NCBI GenBank assembly: GCA_013152535.1
Contig: JAADGE010000016.1
Span: 1-43,441, forward strand
Direction of reading: 5' to 3'
From: Chlorobiota bacterium
GTDB taxonomy: Bacteria > Bacteroidota > Bacteroidia > Bacteroidales > JAADGE01
Length of the DNA stretch: 43,441 nucleotides
Part shown: positions 7,758 to 15,862 of the stretch, in pieces
Layout of the letters: every line of letters begins with the position of its first letter
Numbering within the stretch: the stretch's first letter is position 1
Notes under the pieces: model-generated
What the model was told of the DNA's origin: nothing
The model's input: the letters and a program-made list of their open reading frames with translations, nothing else
Databases searched by the model: none
Program-made: the position numbers and the translations under genes

Positions 7758-8720
7758 ATGAACAGTATTTTTCTATCCGGATTTATTAGTATGTCTGAAG
7801 CTTTGGCAAGGGTTTTTATTATTATTATTGCAGCCGGTATATTGGTCAGAAAAAAGATTATTACTCAGGAGCATATTACTGCTTTGTCGAAAGTTACGGT
7901 AATTGTTTTACTGCCGAGTTTGGTTTTTTCAAATACGCTTTTACATTTTAATCCGGATACTTTGCCTTATTGGTGGATACTTCCGATTTTTGGTTTTCTT
8001 ATGAGTTCTGTGGGTGTACTTTTTGCTTCGGGTGTTTTTTTTATTGATTTTAAGAAACAACGAAATCTTATTGCTGTTTCTTCGATGCAAAATGCCGGTT
8101 ATCTTGTTTTACCAATCGGGCAGGTTGTGTATCCGGAACATTTTACCGAGTTTGCTTTAATAACTTTTTTATTTATTTTAGGATATAATCCTCTTCTGTG
8201 GACTTTGGGAAAATATTTTGTAACATCGGATGATAAAAAAGTTGATTTCAATTTTAAAACGCTTATTACTCCGCCGGCTGTTGCAAATATTATTTCATTA
8301 ATAATTGTTTTGTTAGGTTGGCAAAATTTTTTTCCTGATGTGTTTGTAAAATCCGTTGATTTAGTAGGGCAGGCAGCGGTTCCGATTGCAACATTTGTGC
8401 TCGGAGCAACTTTGGGGAGTGTGTCTTTAAAAAAAATTCCTCGCTTGGTAAATATTTTAAGAGTTTTAGTCGTAAAATATTTGATGTTACCGGCATTTAC
8501 AATTTTTTTGTTGTATTATTTTAAAATAGGCGAAACACATCCTCTGTTAGCAGATTTTTTTGTAATTCAGGCAGCAGCAGCACCGGCAACAGGGTTAATT
8601 ATTCAAGTAAGAGCATACGGCGGCGATGTTCAGAAAGTTGCAGGAATGATGTTTGTAACTTATATTGTTTGTTTAATTGCTTTGCCGTTTTGGATTGCTT
8701 TATGGCATACTTTGGTTTAA
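7758..8720 (+). CDS. AEC-family (auxin efflux carrier) transporter
   Basis: A 320-residue integral membrane protein with about ten hydrophobic segments in two halves, as in the AEC/BASS-like permeases (start MSEALARVFIIIIAAGILVRKKIITQEHITALSKVTVIVLLPSLVFSNTL). The second half has the typical AAVPIATFVLGATLG and AAAAPATGLIIQVRAYGG helices. Bacterial relatives move small organic anions such as malate or malonate, but the substrate cannot be read from the sequence. It is a single-gene unit, and its last 21 bases overlap the convergent acpH gene. Confidence 0.88.
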   Translation: MNSIFLSGFISMSEALARVFIIIIAAGILVRKKIITQEHITALSKVTVIVLLPSLVFSNTLLHFNPDTLPYWWILPIFGFLMSSVGVLFASGVFFIDFKKQRNLIAVSSMQNAGYLVLPIGQVVYPEHFTEFALITFLFILGYNPLLWTLGKYFVTSDDKKVDFNFKTLITPPAVANIISLIIVLLGWQNFFPDVFVKSVDLVGQAAVPIATFVLGATLGSVSLKKIPRLVNILRVLVVKYLMLPAFTIFLLYYFKIGETHPLLADFFVIQAAAAPATGLIIQVRAYGGDVQKVAGMMFVTYIVCLIALPFWIALWHTLV

Positions 8721-9293
8721 AAGTTCTCTTTTTGTATAGTCAATAATTTCCGGAAAAAAAGTCGTGAAATCGGAATGAAAATCTTCATAATTTTCATTAA
8801 TGATTTTCATAACTTCTTTTACTTTGTTCGGCATAGAAGTATAAACTGCCATTTTTCTCAAAACTTTTGCAAAGCAATTAATATCGGAATAGCAGACTAA
8901 TCGTTTTCTCCGGATAAACGGAGATACAAATATCTTCGCTGATTGCGGAATTGTGTCAAAATTTTTGAATACAATGTTACTGAATTCATTTACATAATCT
9001 TTTAATGAACTTTCTGAATAAGTTTGCCAATTCAGAGCCAAAAAATGATCATATAAAATATCTGTTACAACACCGGAATATTTTCTGTATGCCGGACGAA
9101 TTCTTAAAATACTTTTTTTTACGGCAGCATGAGAATCTGTATAGGAATCAATTTTTCTGTGTAACAGAATTCCTTTTTGGATTTCCTGCGGAAAATTGTT
9201 GTAAGATTTTCCTTTAACCCAATCACCTATAAAATTCCCGAATTTTATATTATCATTATTACCCGAAAGGTAAATATGTGCTAAAAAATTCAT
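8700..9293 (-). CDS. acpH: Acyl carrier protein phosphodiesterase (AcpH-like)
   Basis: A 197-residue HD-like hydrolase of the AcpH family, which removes 4'-phosphopantetheine from holo-ACP. Family motifs are MNFLAHIYLSG at the N-terminus, FIGDWVKG, GILLHRKIDSYTDSH and VVTDILYDHFLALNW. The histidines and aspartates in these blocks are the expected metal ligands. Length is usual for the family. Its ATG follows the stop of the amylase gene with no intervening base, so it is probably translated from the amylase transcript, although the functions have no obvious link. It overlaps the end of the AEC transporter gene by 21 bases. Confidence 0.85.
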   Translation of the reverse strand: MNFLAHIYLSGNNDNIKFGNFIGDWVKGKSYNNFPQEIQKGILLHRKIDSYTDSHAAVKKSILRIRPAYRKYSGVVTDILYDHFLALNWQTYSESSLKDYVNEFSNIVFKNFDTIPQSAKIFVSPFIRRKRLVCYSDINCFAKVLRKMAVYTSMPNKVKEVMKIINENYEDFHSDFTTFFPEIIDYTKRELLNQSMP

Positions 9294-12020
9294 TTATAAT
9301 TTAACAAATTTTTTGAAGTAAATATGTGATTCTTTTATTGCTTCAATTATATATATTCCTGATTTTAATGTATTTATATTTATGTTATTTTTTGTCGGTG
9401 AAGTAATTTCGATAATCTTTTTACCTTGTAAGTTACTTATGCTGATGTTTGAGAACGAAGATGCCTCAGATATAAATAAATATTCAGTTGAAGGATTCGG
9501 ATATACAGTAAATTCATTTTTTTCGTGTGGTGTTACATCAACAGTTTCCGGGATATTCGGTAAGTCTAACATTTTACTTGTTAAAATTTTATATTCACCT
9601 GCACCTAAAGTTATTGAATTTCCTCCTATATATTCTTCATGAGTATAGTAATCGTACCAAACGGATGATTCCGGGACATCAGGAGCTGTATATTGTGAGG
9701 TAACGTCAAAATTGCCGAAAATAACGACATTTAAATCCGTGTCATACAGTGATATTTGCTTGATGTTGCCGGCAAGATTAAGTGTATAATTTGTTGTTGA
9801 GAAAACAGGATATTTTGTCTTCAAATTCATAAAGATATTAAAATATGTGTATAAATTTTTTCGGTTTTGTTCGTTGAAATAGTTCCATAATATTGGTTTT
9901 TCACAGACTCTGCACGGGTCATCAAGGCTGATATCATATCCGAGTTCTTCGAATTGCCAAATCATTTTCGGACCCGGAATTGTAAAAAAGAAAGCTCCGG
10001 CAAGTTCGGCTCTTTTCAGAGCAGTAGCTTCATCTTTAATATTGTATGAACCGGATGCGTTCCCGAAATTTTCATTTCGATACATCATACGTTCTTCATC
10101 GTGGCTTTCCATATAAGAAACTAAATTGGGCTTATTCCAGCCTCTTTGTTGATAGGATGTCCAAGAGAAGTCCCAATCGGTGTTCCAGCCCATTGATGCC
10201 TGAGCATAGTTGTGATTCATATTTCCCCACGGCATCATACCGTAATTTGCCAATACGGTTTCCTCTGAATTCTCAGAAAAATGTTCTAAAATAACATAAG
10301 CTCCGGGCGATGTTGCCCAAATATGATCGGCATAATCTTCGAGAATCGCAATTCTGGAAGCATCATACTGTCCCCAAAGGTTGACATCATTGCCTGAATA
10401 GAATTGGGTAAATCCTTTAGAAAGGTCAAATCTGAAACCGTCAAATTTATAATTTGTAAGCCAATAATTACAAACACGATAAACAAATGCTTTTGTATCG
10501 GGACTTTCGTGATTGAAATCGTAGCCGACACTGTACGGATGTGTGGGTGTTTGATTGTACCAAGGATTTTCTGCCGAGGGTTGTCCCCATTGACCGGCAT
10601 TGGGGTCAAAATATAATTGTACCAACGGGCTTTGTCCGAATGAGTGATTTAAAACAATATCCATAATTACGGCAATATTGTTTGAATGGCAGGTATCAAT
10701 AAATTCTTTCAGTTTATTTTTTGTTCCGTAATATTTATCGGGGGCAAAATAAAAATCGGGATTGTATCCCCAACTGCTGTTTCCTTCAAATTCATTTACA
10801 GGCATCAGTTCTATAGCATTAATTCCCAAGTTTTTAAGATAATCAATGGTATCAATTAATGTTTGGTAGTCATGAGCAGAAACAAAATCTCTTACCAAAA
10901 GTTCATAAATGATTAAATCTTTATTTTCCGGTTTTTGAAAATTGGGAACTTTCCAAACATAAGGTGTTTGTGCCGTTTGAAAGACAGATACAATTCCGGA
11001 AGTTTTTCCCGAAGGGTAGGGTATAAGGTTCGGATAAGTTGTGTTGCTTATGTATTGATCGTTCCAAGGGTCGAGGATTTTATCGCAATAGGGATCGGCA
11101 ACGGTAATACTGTCGTCAACAATGTATTGGTATGTGTATTCTTGATTTGGCGTTAACCCGTTTAATGTAATCCAGTAACGTTTTCCGTCCGGAGTTTGAT
11201 TCATTTGATTTGAAAGAGACAAAGCCCAGTTATCAAAACTTCCTTTTACATATACAAATGTTTTGTTCGGAGCATATAAGATTAAGGTTACGGTGTTGTT
11301 GTCAATATAGTTTATTCCGTCTTTTAAGTTTGAAGAAGGTAAGTTGGCGACTGTGTTGTCTGTTCTGACAAAAAAATGTGATTCTTTTTGGATGGTTGTT
11401 GTTCCGTCAGTAGCTTCTATTCTGATTATATTTGTGCCTGAAGTTGCGGCAGTATAATCATAGATTAATTGATTTGAAGAAACACCTGTAATAAAATTAT
11501 TGTTTATGTATAGTGACATTGAGTCTGCAAAAATTGAAACAGCATCAATCGGGACATTGTCATTTATTGAAAATATTTGAGTTGAATCGGGAGATGTTAT
11601 GTTTATGTCGGTTTCGGAATAGACCGTTTGAAATAAATCCGAAGATTGTTTGCTTCCGTCAGCATTTCTGAATACAAAACATAATTCGGTAACGATTTCT
11701 CCGCCGGTTACCGAATAAAAATCATTGATTGCAGGTGCAATAATTAATTTCCATTTGTTATTTCCCAAACTTGTTAATTCCGGTTGTGTGCTGTTATCTC
11801 CCCAAGTTCCGATTACATGTTGCCATTGTCCGAGGCCTTCAATTGTTACGCCGGTATGAGCGTATAAATTACCGGTATAACTTTCCAAATCGGTTCCCGT
11901 TGCATCAAAGGTAATGGTATCGGCTAAACTCGGAACCGGAAATTCGGGATTTGTTGTAATAGTTTGGCTATTAGCTGATATTGTAAAGATAATCAGAATG
12001 CTTGTCAGAATATGTTTCAT
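9294..12020 (-). CDS. Secreted GH13 alpha-amylase-type glycosidase with T9SS sorting domain
   Basis: A 908-residue exported alpha-glucan hydrolase. The signal peptide covers residues 1-19. A beta-sandwich with an N-terminal starch-binding look spans about 20-135, an Ig-like segment about 140-220, and a CBM48/E-set-like domain about 235-330. The GH13 barrel starts near 365. Catalytic landmarks are DIVLNH (454-459), GFRFD with nucleophile D532, the acid/base E579 in VILEH, and SHD with D641. The last 80 residues (VYPNPSTEYLFI... to the C-terminal KKFVKL) are a type A sorting domain for the type IX secretion system, so the enzyme should reach the cell surface or medium. A minus-strand TATATTTG (12059-12066) may be its own promoter; otherwise it is read from the gene at 12073. 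Confidence 0.93.
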   Translation of the reverse strand: MKHILTSILIIFTISANSQTITTNPEFPVPSLADTITFDATGTDLESYTGNLYAHTGVTIEGLGQWQHVIGTWGDNSTQPELTSLGNNKWKLIIAPAINDFYSVTGGEIVTELCFVFRNADGSKQSSDLFQTVYSETDINITSPDSTQIFSINDNVPIDAVSIFADSMSLYINNNFITGVSSNQLIYDYTAATSGTNIIRIEATDGTTTIQKESHFFVRTDNTVANLPSSNLKDGINYIDNNTVTLILYAPNKTFVYVKGSFDNWALSLSNQMNQTPDGKRYWITLNGLTPNQEYTYQYIVDDSITVADPYCDKILDPWNDQYISNTTYPNLIPYPSGKTSGIVSVFQTAQTPYVWKVPNFQKPENKDLIIYELLVRDFVSAHDYQTLIDTIDYLKNLGINAIELMPVNEFEGNSSWGYNPDFYFAPDKYYGTKNKLKEFIDTCHSNNIAVIMDIVLNHSFGQSPLVQLYFDPNAGQWGQPSAENPWYNQTPTHPYSVGYDFNHESPDTKAFVYRVCNYWLTNYKFDGFRFDLSKGFTQFYSGNDVNLWGQYDASRIAILEDYADHIWATSPGAYVILEHFSENSEETVLANYGMMPWGNMNHNYAQASMGWNTDWDFSWTSYQQRGWNKPNLVSYMESHDEERMMYRNENFGNASGSYNIKDEATALKRAELAGAFFFTIPGPKMIWQFEELGYDISLDDPCRVCEKPILWNYFNEQNRKNLYTYFNIFMNLKTKYPVFSTTNYTLNLAGNIKQISLYDTDLNVVIFGNFDVTSQYTAPDVPESSVWYDYYTHEEYIGGNSITLGAGEYKILTSKMLDLPNIPETVDVTPHEKNEFTVYPNPSTEYLFISEASSFSNISISNLQGKKIIEITSPTKNNININTLKSGIYIIEAIKESHIYFKKFVKL

Positions 12021-12072
12021 CAGATTTAAATTTTAACAAATATTTTATGAATGAATTACAAATATAAAAAAA

Positions 12073-12915
12073 TTATGATTGTTTTGGTCTTATTAATACG
12101 TATGCACTGTTAAATTTCAAAGAAGATCCGGAGTCGGTTGATTTTTTCCCGTTTAAATGTATTTGCCAAGCATGTGTTCCGGCATTCCATGTTTTCCATT
12201 GGCTTGTTACCACAGCTTGGTAGGGTACATTATTTGTTTGTCCCCATGTCCATGAATCAGTATTTGAAATCAGAGTAGTGCTGACAACAGAAGATCCGTT
12301 CCAATATTGTGCGGTTAATTGAAATTCATTTCCGGTGCCTACGGAAGCGGTAAGGTTAATTATTAATTTAATTTCTACATCTCCGTTTTGTTCATAAACA
12401 GAAGGTTCAAAACCCGTTTCACAATTTGATAAATCTTGAAATGTTGTATTTGTAACATCATATTCGTTTGCGGCTTGCCACAGCATAACTGAAGAAACCA
12501 TGTTGCTTGTTGTTGCAAATCCTCTGACATCAAGTTTCATTGTCGGGTTGCTTGTTCCGATACCGACATTATCGGTTGAATTTGAAAGAATTGTAGCAAT
12601 ATTTGTTGTATTTCTTGACCATAAGTTGTTGTTTTCATTGCCTATGTATTGCCAAACCGTGCCGTTGAAGCAGTAGAACCCGTCGGTATTATCAGTTTGG
12701 TATACCAAAAGTCCTTTTGCCGGAGACGGTATGCCTGTTCTTTCTGTTTCAAGCATACGCGAAATTAAAATTCCTTTTGAAGTTGATTGTACATCTAACA
12801 TTGCGGAAGCGTTCGGACTTGCCCCGTCGGTATTTATTGCAACTTGAGAAAATCCGTTAAAGATTATAATCAGGTTTAACAATATGAATAAAGTTGCGTG
12901 ATTTAAAGTTTTCAT
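12073..12915 (-). CDS. Secreted hypothetical protein with tail-fibre/adhesin-like N-terminus
   Basis: No enzymatic family recognised. I start at the ATG at 12915 rather than the upstream ATG at 13023, because the protein then begins with a clean signal peptide (MKTLNHATLFILLNLIIIFNGFSQ); the extra 36 residues are basic and overlap operator-like DNA. The mature start (VAINTDGASPNASAMLDVQSTSKGILISRM) and the following VYQTDNTDGFYCFNGTVWQYIG are the repeated opening block of many Bacteroidota surface proteins that resemble phage tail fibres. The C-terminal 150 residues look like a beta-sandwich (WNAGTHAWQIHLNGKKS...). It sits 52 bases before the amylase gene on the same strand. Confidence 0.75.
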   Translation of the reverse strand: MKTLNHATLFILLNLIIIFNGFSQVAINTDGASPNASAMLDVQSTSKGILISRMLETERTGIPSPAKGLLVYQTDNTDGFYCFNGTVWQYIGNENNNLWSRNTTNIATILSNSTDNVGIGTSNPTMKLDVRGFATTSNMVSSVMLWQAANEYDVTNTTFQDLSNCETGFEPSVYEQNGDVEIKLIINLTASVGTGNEFQLTAQYWNGSSVVSTTLISNTDSWTWGQTNNVPYQAVVTSQWKTWNAGTHAWQIHLNGKKSTDSGSSLKFNSAYVLIRPKQS

Positions 12916-13006
12916 TTCAAGGTTATTTTTTAATAATCTTAAGCAGGATAAGATTATTTTGCAGGTAAAAATAGTTATTTTTTTGTGTTTTATCAACGGT
13001 TTCTTT

Positions 13007-13031
13007 CGCAAACGTATCCGCAAACGATTGC
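13007..13031 (-). promoter_or_regulatory. Possible LacI-family operator(s) upstream of the secreted protein/amylase genes
   Basis: The octamer CGCAAACG occurs twice, 12 bases apart (13007-13014 and 13019-13026). The second copy extends to GCAAACGATTGC (13020-13031), a near palindrome with 5 of 6 base pairs around a central CG. This is the form typical of LacI/PurR/CcpA-type operators. The site lies 92 or more bases upstream of the ATG at 12915. No LacI-family gene is in the window. Confidence 0.35.
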
Positions 13032-13038
13032 ATTATTG

Positions 13039-13074
13039 AATAAAAAAACAGCCCTTATTTGTTGAATGCTGTTT
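13039..13074 (-). terminator. Orphan terminator-like hairpin (minus strand)
   Basis: A 7-bp stem (AAACAGC at 13046-13052, GCTGTTT at 13068-13074) with a 15-base loop. Read on the minus strand it ends in a run of T. No minus-strand gene lies upstream of it, so its purpose is unclear. Confidence 0.4.
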
Positions 13075-13141
13075 GAATAAAATATAGAAATAAATCATTT
13101 GCAAAATTATTCCTGTAATGTTATAAAGTGATTAAATATAT

Positions 13142-13149
13142 TATTTTTG
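13142..13149 (+). promoter_or_regulatory. -7 box (TATTTTTG) of moaC
   Basis: TATTTTTG fits TAnnTTTG and is 33 bases before the moaC ATG. No -33 TTTG is present at 19-21 bases spacing. Confidence 0.45.
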
Positions 13150-13182
13150 CAGGAACAGAATTGATTAAAAAATATATAAAAG

Positions 13183-13638
13183 ATGTCAAAATTAAGTCAT
13201 ACGGATGTTAACGGAAAAGCCAATATGGTTGATGTGGGAAATAAACCTTTTCAAAAAAGAGTTGCACTTGCTCTTGGACATATCAAACTTTCGGAGGAGG
13301 CAATAAGATTAATTCGTGAAAACAATAATAAAAAAGGTGATGTACTTACAATATCAGAAATTGCAGGAATACAAGGCGGAAAAAGAACTTCGGATTTAAT
13401 ACCGCTTTGCCATCCTCTGCAAATTACAAAAATTGACGTAAAAGCAACACTTGATAATACAGGTGTTGAAGTTACTGCGGAAACACGATGTATCGGTCAA
13501 ACCGGTATTGAAATGGAAGCATTAACCGCTGTTTCGGTTGCGTTACTTACGGTTTATGATATGTGCAAAGCGGTTGATAAAAATATGATTATCGAAAAAA
13601 TTACTTTGCTGAAAAAAACGAAAGAGGATATTGCTTGA
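13183..13638 (+). CDS. moaC: Cyclic pyranopterin monophosphate synthase MoaC
   Basis: Second half of the first step of molybdenum cofactor synthesis: converts 3',8-cyclo-7,8-dihydro-GTP (the MoaA product) to cyclic pyranopterin monophosphate. Family motifs include LSHTDVNGKANMVDVG, the KRTSDLIPLCHPL block (68-79) and the highly conserved TGIEMEALTAVSVALLTVYDMCKAVDK with the catalytic region near D126-K129. At 151 residues it is slightly short; the glycine/serine-rich 'GGKSG'-type C-terminal end of many MoaC proteins is missing and it ends KKTKEDIA. It is cytoplasmic. moaA, moaE, moaD and moeA are not in the window; other cofactor-related genes resume at 15330. Confidence 0.93.
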   Translation: MSKLSHTDVNGKANMVDVGNKPFQKRVALALGHIKLSEEAIRLIRENNNKKGDVLTISEIAGIQGGKRTSDLIPLCHPLQITKIDVKATLDNTGVEVTAETRCIGQTGIEMEALTAVSVALLTVYDMCKAVDKNMIIEKITLLKKTKEDIA

Positions 13639-13717
13639 TTTCTTATATATCCAAATTTTGTTATTTTCAAGTGCAATGATATTAAGCGGAAAATTAAATC
13701 CTTAAAAGAAAATTTTG

Positions 13718-13725
13718 TACCTTTG
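13718..13725 (+). promoter_or_regulatory. -7 box (TACCTTTG) of the toxin-antitoxin pair
   Basis: TACCTTTG is a strong match to TAnnTTTG and lies 28 bases before the ATG at 13754. It also argues against the upstream ATG at 13715, which would overlap the box. Confidence 0.5.
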
Positions 13726-13753
13726 TAATAAACAACATACACATATATTTATT

Positions 13754-13984
13754 ATGGAAACAATAACAATACCTAAAAACGAATACTTCGATTTAATAAA
13801 TCTTTATTTTAAAATTAAACAGCAAATAAGTGTTATCACTCAATATAAAACAGAAAAAGAATTATTTACAGAGCTGTATAACAATAAATTAGAGCTGTCA
13901 GAACAAGCATATGCAGAGGGTAAAGTTACAGAACACAACAACTTTAAAAAAGAAGTTGAGCAATGGAAAAAAATGCGAAAATAA
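13754..13984 (+). CDS. Probable antitoxin of a ParE-type module
   Basis: A 76-residue hydrophilic, helix-rich protein (METITIPKNEYFDLINLYFKIKQQ...). Its N-terminal segment resembles the short 'ITIPKxEY' start of many Bacteroidota antitoxins that pair with RelE/ParE toxins. No DNA-binding motif is certain. I start at 13754 because the longer frame from 13715 overlaps a consensus promoter box. Its end overlaps the toxin gene by 22 bases, the usual arrangement in such modules. The identification rests mainly on position and size. Confidence 0.65.
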   Translation: METITIPKNEYFDLINLYFKIKQQISVITQYKTEKELFTELYNNKLELSEQAYAEGKVTEHNNFKKEVEQWKKMRK

Positions 13985-14268
13985 TTTGGACTGAACCCGC
14001 AAAGAATGATTTAAAATATATTTTTGATTTTATTTCCGGCTTTTCATATAAAATTGCAGATAAAACGATTGATAAAATTATTGAAAAAACTGAAATTTTG
14101 TTAGTTGAAGGTTTTGAATTTTCAGGGCAAGTTGATGATCTAAATCCGAATTACAGGAGATTAATTGAAGGCAACAACAAAATAATATATAAAGTAAAAT
14201 TTGATGAAATCATTATTCACGGTGTTTTTGATACGCGTGAACATCCTGATAAAATAGGTGAAAGATAA
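13963..14268 (+). CDS. parE: RelE/ParE-family toxin
   Basis: A 101-residue protein with the ParE/RelE fold signature: IIWTEPAKNDLKYIFDFI at the N-terminus, a helical middle (AIDKII-like segment), then PNYRRLIEGNNKIIYKV and a terminal IIIHGVFDTREHPDKI. These match the core strands of plasmid-stabilisation toxins (YRR...Y.I.Y.v....i.i..v.d.R..p). ParE members poison gyrase and RelE members cut mRNA; the YRRLI...FDTREHP pattern and the absence of clear RelE catalytic residues favour ParE, though not decisively. The gene overlaps its presumed antitoxin and ends 9 bases from the convergent gene. It interrupts the molybdenum cofactor genes. Confidence 0.85.
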   Translation: MEKNAKIIWTEPAKNDLKYIFDFISGFSYKIADKTIDKIIEKTEILLVEGFEFSGQVDDLNPNYRRLIEGNNKIIYKVKFDEIIIHGVFDTREHPDKIGER

Positions 14269-14277
14269 GTCATAAAA

Positions 14278-15195
14278 TTACACAACAACAAGCAAAGGCT
14301 TCCCTTTTTTTATTCCGCTGACCGAACAAAGTATCTTTTCAGGCAATTTATTATCTGTTTCCAAGCTTTCCGATGAGGTAAATTTTACATTTTCTCCGTA
14401 AATATCTTTTACGGTAATTTCGTAATTCCCGGTTACTTCGCCTTTAAAATCTTTTTCTTGCTTAACAAAATCAAATTTGTATTTTTTTCCCTTTTTATAG
14501 AAAGGATGCTTAGGTTCTAAGATGTTGTAACCTTTTGAACTGTATTTAATTACAGTACATTTAATTGTTTGCCCTATTTGCAGATTATGATGAGTATAAT
14601 ATTCATATCTTAACAGATGTTTACGATTTTTTTTATCTGATAAAATATAATATTTAAAATTATCTCTCAGAATTTTAATATCTTCAATTTTGAATTTATA
14701 ATAAACTCCGTGTTTTAAATCTTTTGATGATATTTGATTCACGATACTTAAGTATAATTTCCCTTTTTTTATACGTTCGATTTTATACTGAACTTTTTGT
14801 CCTGATTTATAGTTATTTTCAGCAATATTTTCTGTGATGCAAGTTGCCGTATTTCCTGTTTTATCAGTAGAGTTTATATGAAAAACAGTTTCTTTTAATC
14901 TGTTTTCTGTTTTTTCTATACTGTCAATAATAAAATCATATACCTCGTTTTCTTTGTAGAAAGGATGTTCCGGTTCAAGAAAAATTTTTCCGCTGCAATT
15001 AATGTGATCGACTTTGCAAATTATGCTTTGACCAATTTTAAATTGATAATTTTTATAATATTTTGTATTTAATAATTGTTTTCGTTCGAAAGAATCTTCT
15101 AAAACAAAGAAACTGTCATTTTCGGAAAACTCAATTATTTTTTTTATCGTAAATTGTATAATTTGTCCTTCTTTAAAAGATCTTGATTGTTTCAT
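14278..15195 (-). CDS. Hypothetical protein with internally duplicated OB/S1-like units
   Basis: No named family recognised. The 305-residue protein is cytoplasmic, basic, and built of two homologous halves (about 1-152 and 155-305). Each half has a segment like 'IGQ(S/T)I.C.V....(S)G...LEP(E/K)HPFYK' (LEPEHPFYK at 73-81; LEPKHPFYK at 226-234), followed by a Y.F...-type strand set, and ends with IKKGK.LxxV (142-151; 295-305). The recurring 'G..V...V..I..G...L' pattern resembles OB/S1 nucleic-acid-binding barrels, so RNA or DNA binding is a reasonable guess. It is transcribed alone, from a TATCTTTG box at 15217-15224, away from the MOSC gene. Confidence 0.75.
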   Translation of the reverse strand: MKQSRSFKEGQIIQFTIKKIIEFSENDSFFVLEDSFERKQLLNTKYYKNYQFKIGQSIICKVDHINCSGKIFLEPEHPFYKENEVYDFIIDSIEKTENRLKETVFHINSTDKTGNTATCITENIAENNYKSGQKVQYKIERIKKGKLYLSIVNQISSKDLKHGVYYKFKIEDIKILRDNFKYYILSDKKNRKHLLRYEYYTHHNLQIGQTIKCTVIKYSSKGYNILEPKHPFYKKGKKYKFDFVKQEKDFKGEVTGNYEITVKDIYGENVKFTSSESLETDNKLPEKILCSVSGIKKGKPLLVVV

Positions 15196-15216
15196 TTTTT
15201 GTGTTTAAATTTTAGT

Positions 15217-15224
15217 CAAAGATA
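15217..15224 (-). promoter_or_regulatory. -7 box (TATCTTTG) of the duplicated OB-like gene
   Basis: The minus-strand TATCTTTG matches TAnnTTTG and lies 22 bases before the ATG at 15195. No clear -33 element. Confidence 0.45.
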
Positions 15225-15303
15225 TAAAAACAATTTCAACTTTGATATGTAACAATTATTAGTTTTTTACGTGTTATTTCATTTTTCGTAAAGCCTTTTT
15301 TAA

Positions 15304-15311
15304 TAATTTTG
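15304..15311 (+). promoter_or_regulatory. -7 box (TAATTTTG) of the MOSC gene
   Basis: TAATTTTG fits TAnnTTTG and lies 19 bases before the ATG at 15330. The upstream TTG at 15309 falls inside this box and therefore is unlikely to be the start codon. Confidence 0.45.
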
Positions 15312-15329
15312 GCAGAAATTAATTGCAAT

Positions 15330-15797
15330 ATGAATACAAAAGGAAAAGTAATTTCGGTAAATATTTCCGAAAAAAAAGGGGTTATCAAAAATCCTGTTAA
15401 AAAAATTAATGTTTGCAGTACCGGAGTTGAAAAAGATGCTCATGCAGGAAATTGGCATCGTCAAGTCAGTTTGTTGGCAAAAGAAAGTATAAGTAGGTTT
15501 GAACAAGTTTTGAAAAGGGAAATTGTTTACGGTGAATTTGCCGAAAATATTACAACAGAGGGACTTATTTTATTTGATATGACACCCGGCGACAGGATTA
15601 AAATAGGAGGAGAGGTTCTTTTGGAGGTAACTCAAATAGGGAAAAAATGCCATGGTGACGGATGTGCCATCTTCTCTGCCGTAGGTAAATGTGTGATGCC
15701 TAAGGAAGGAATTTTCTGTAAAGTTATTACAAACGGAACAGTCGGTGCTGATGATGAAATTATTTATCTCCCGGCAAATAAAGCAGAACTTCAATAA
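15330..15797 (+). CDS. MOSC domain protein
   Basis: A 155-residue stand-alone MOSC (molybdenum cofactor sulfurase C-terminal) domain. Recognisable blocks are GVEKDAHAGNWHRQVSLLA, GEFAENITTEG, PGDRIKIGGEVLLEVTQIGKKCHG and the CVMPKEGIFCKV end. Cysteines C107, C112, C121 and C130 lie in the expected metal-sulfur carrier region. MOSC domains are thought to bind sulfurated Mo cofactor or deliver abstracted sulfur to metal centres. The ATG at 15330 was chosen. The next gene, 65 bases downstream, fuses a diverged copy of this domain to MoaB, so the two probably act in the same cofactor pathway. Confidence 0.9.
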   Translation: MNTKGKVISVNISEKKGVIKNPVKKINVCSTGVEKDAHAGNWHRQVSLLAKESISRFEQVLKREIVYGEFAENITTEGLILFDMTPGDRIKIGGEVLLEVTQIGKKCHGDGCAIFSAVGKCVMPKEGIFCKVITNGTVGADDEIIYLPANKAELQ

Positions 15798-15862
15798 ATT
15801 GTATTTATTAATTCTTTGCTTAACTTTGTCATTCACTTTTAAAATTTTCATAAAGGGAAATA

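Noticed and set aside
10046-11156. Several open frames opposite the amylase gene
   Set aside because: They lie antisense to a well-supported GH13 gene, lack family motifs and have no promoter; they are shadows.
12916-13023. N-terminal extension of the secreted hypothetical protein
   Set aside because: It would place 36 basic residues before a clean signal peptide and overlaps operator-like sequence; the start at 12915 is better.
13715-13753. Upstream ATG for the antitoxin
   Set aside because: It overlaps the TACCTTTG box at 13718-13725, so it is unlikely to be transcribed.
15309-15329. TTG start for the MOSC gene
   Set aside because: The TTG lies inside a TAATTTTG promoter box, and an ATG at 15330 fits the family.
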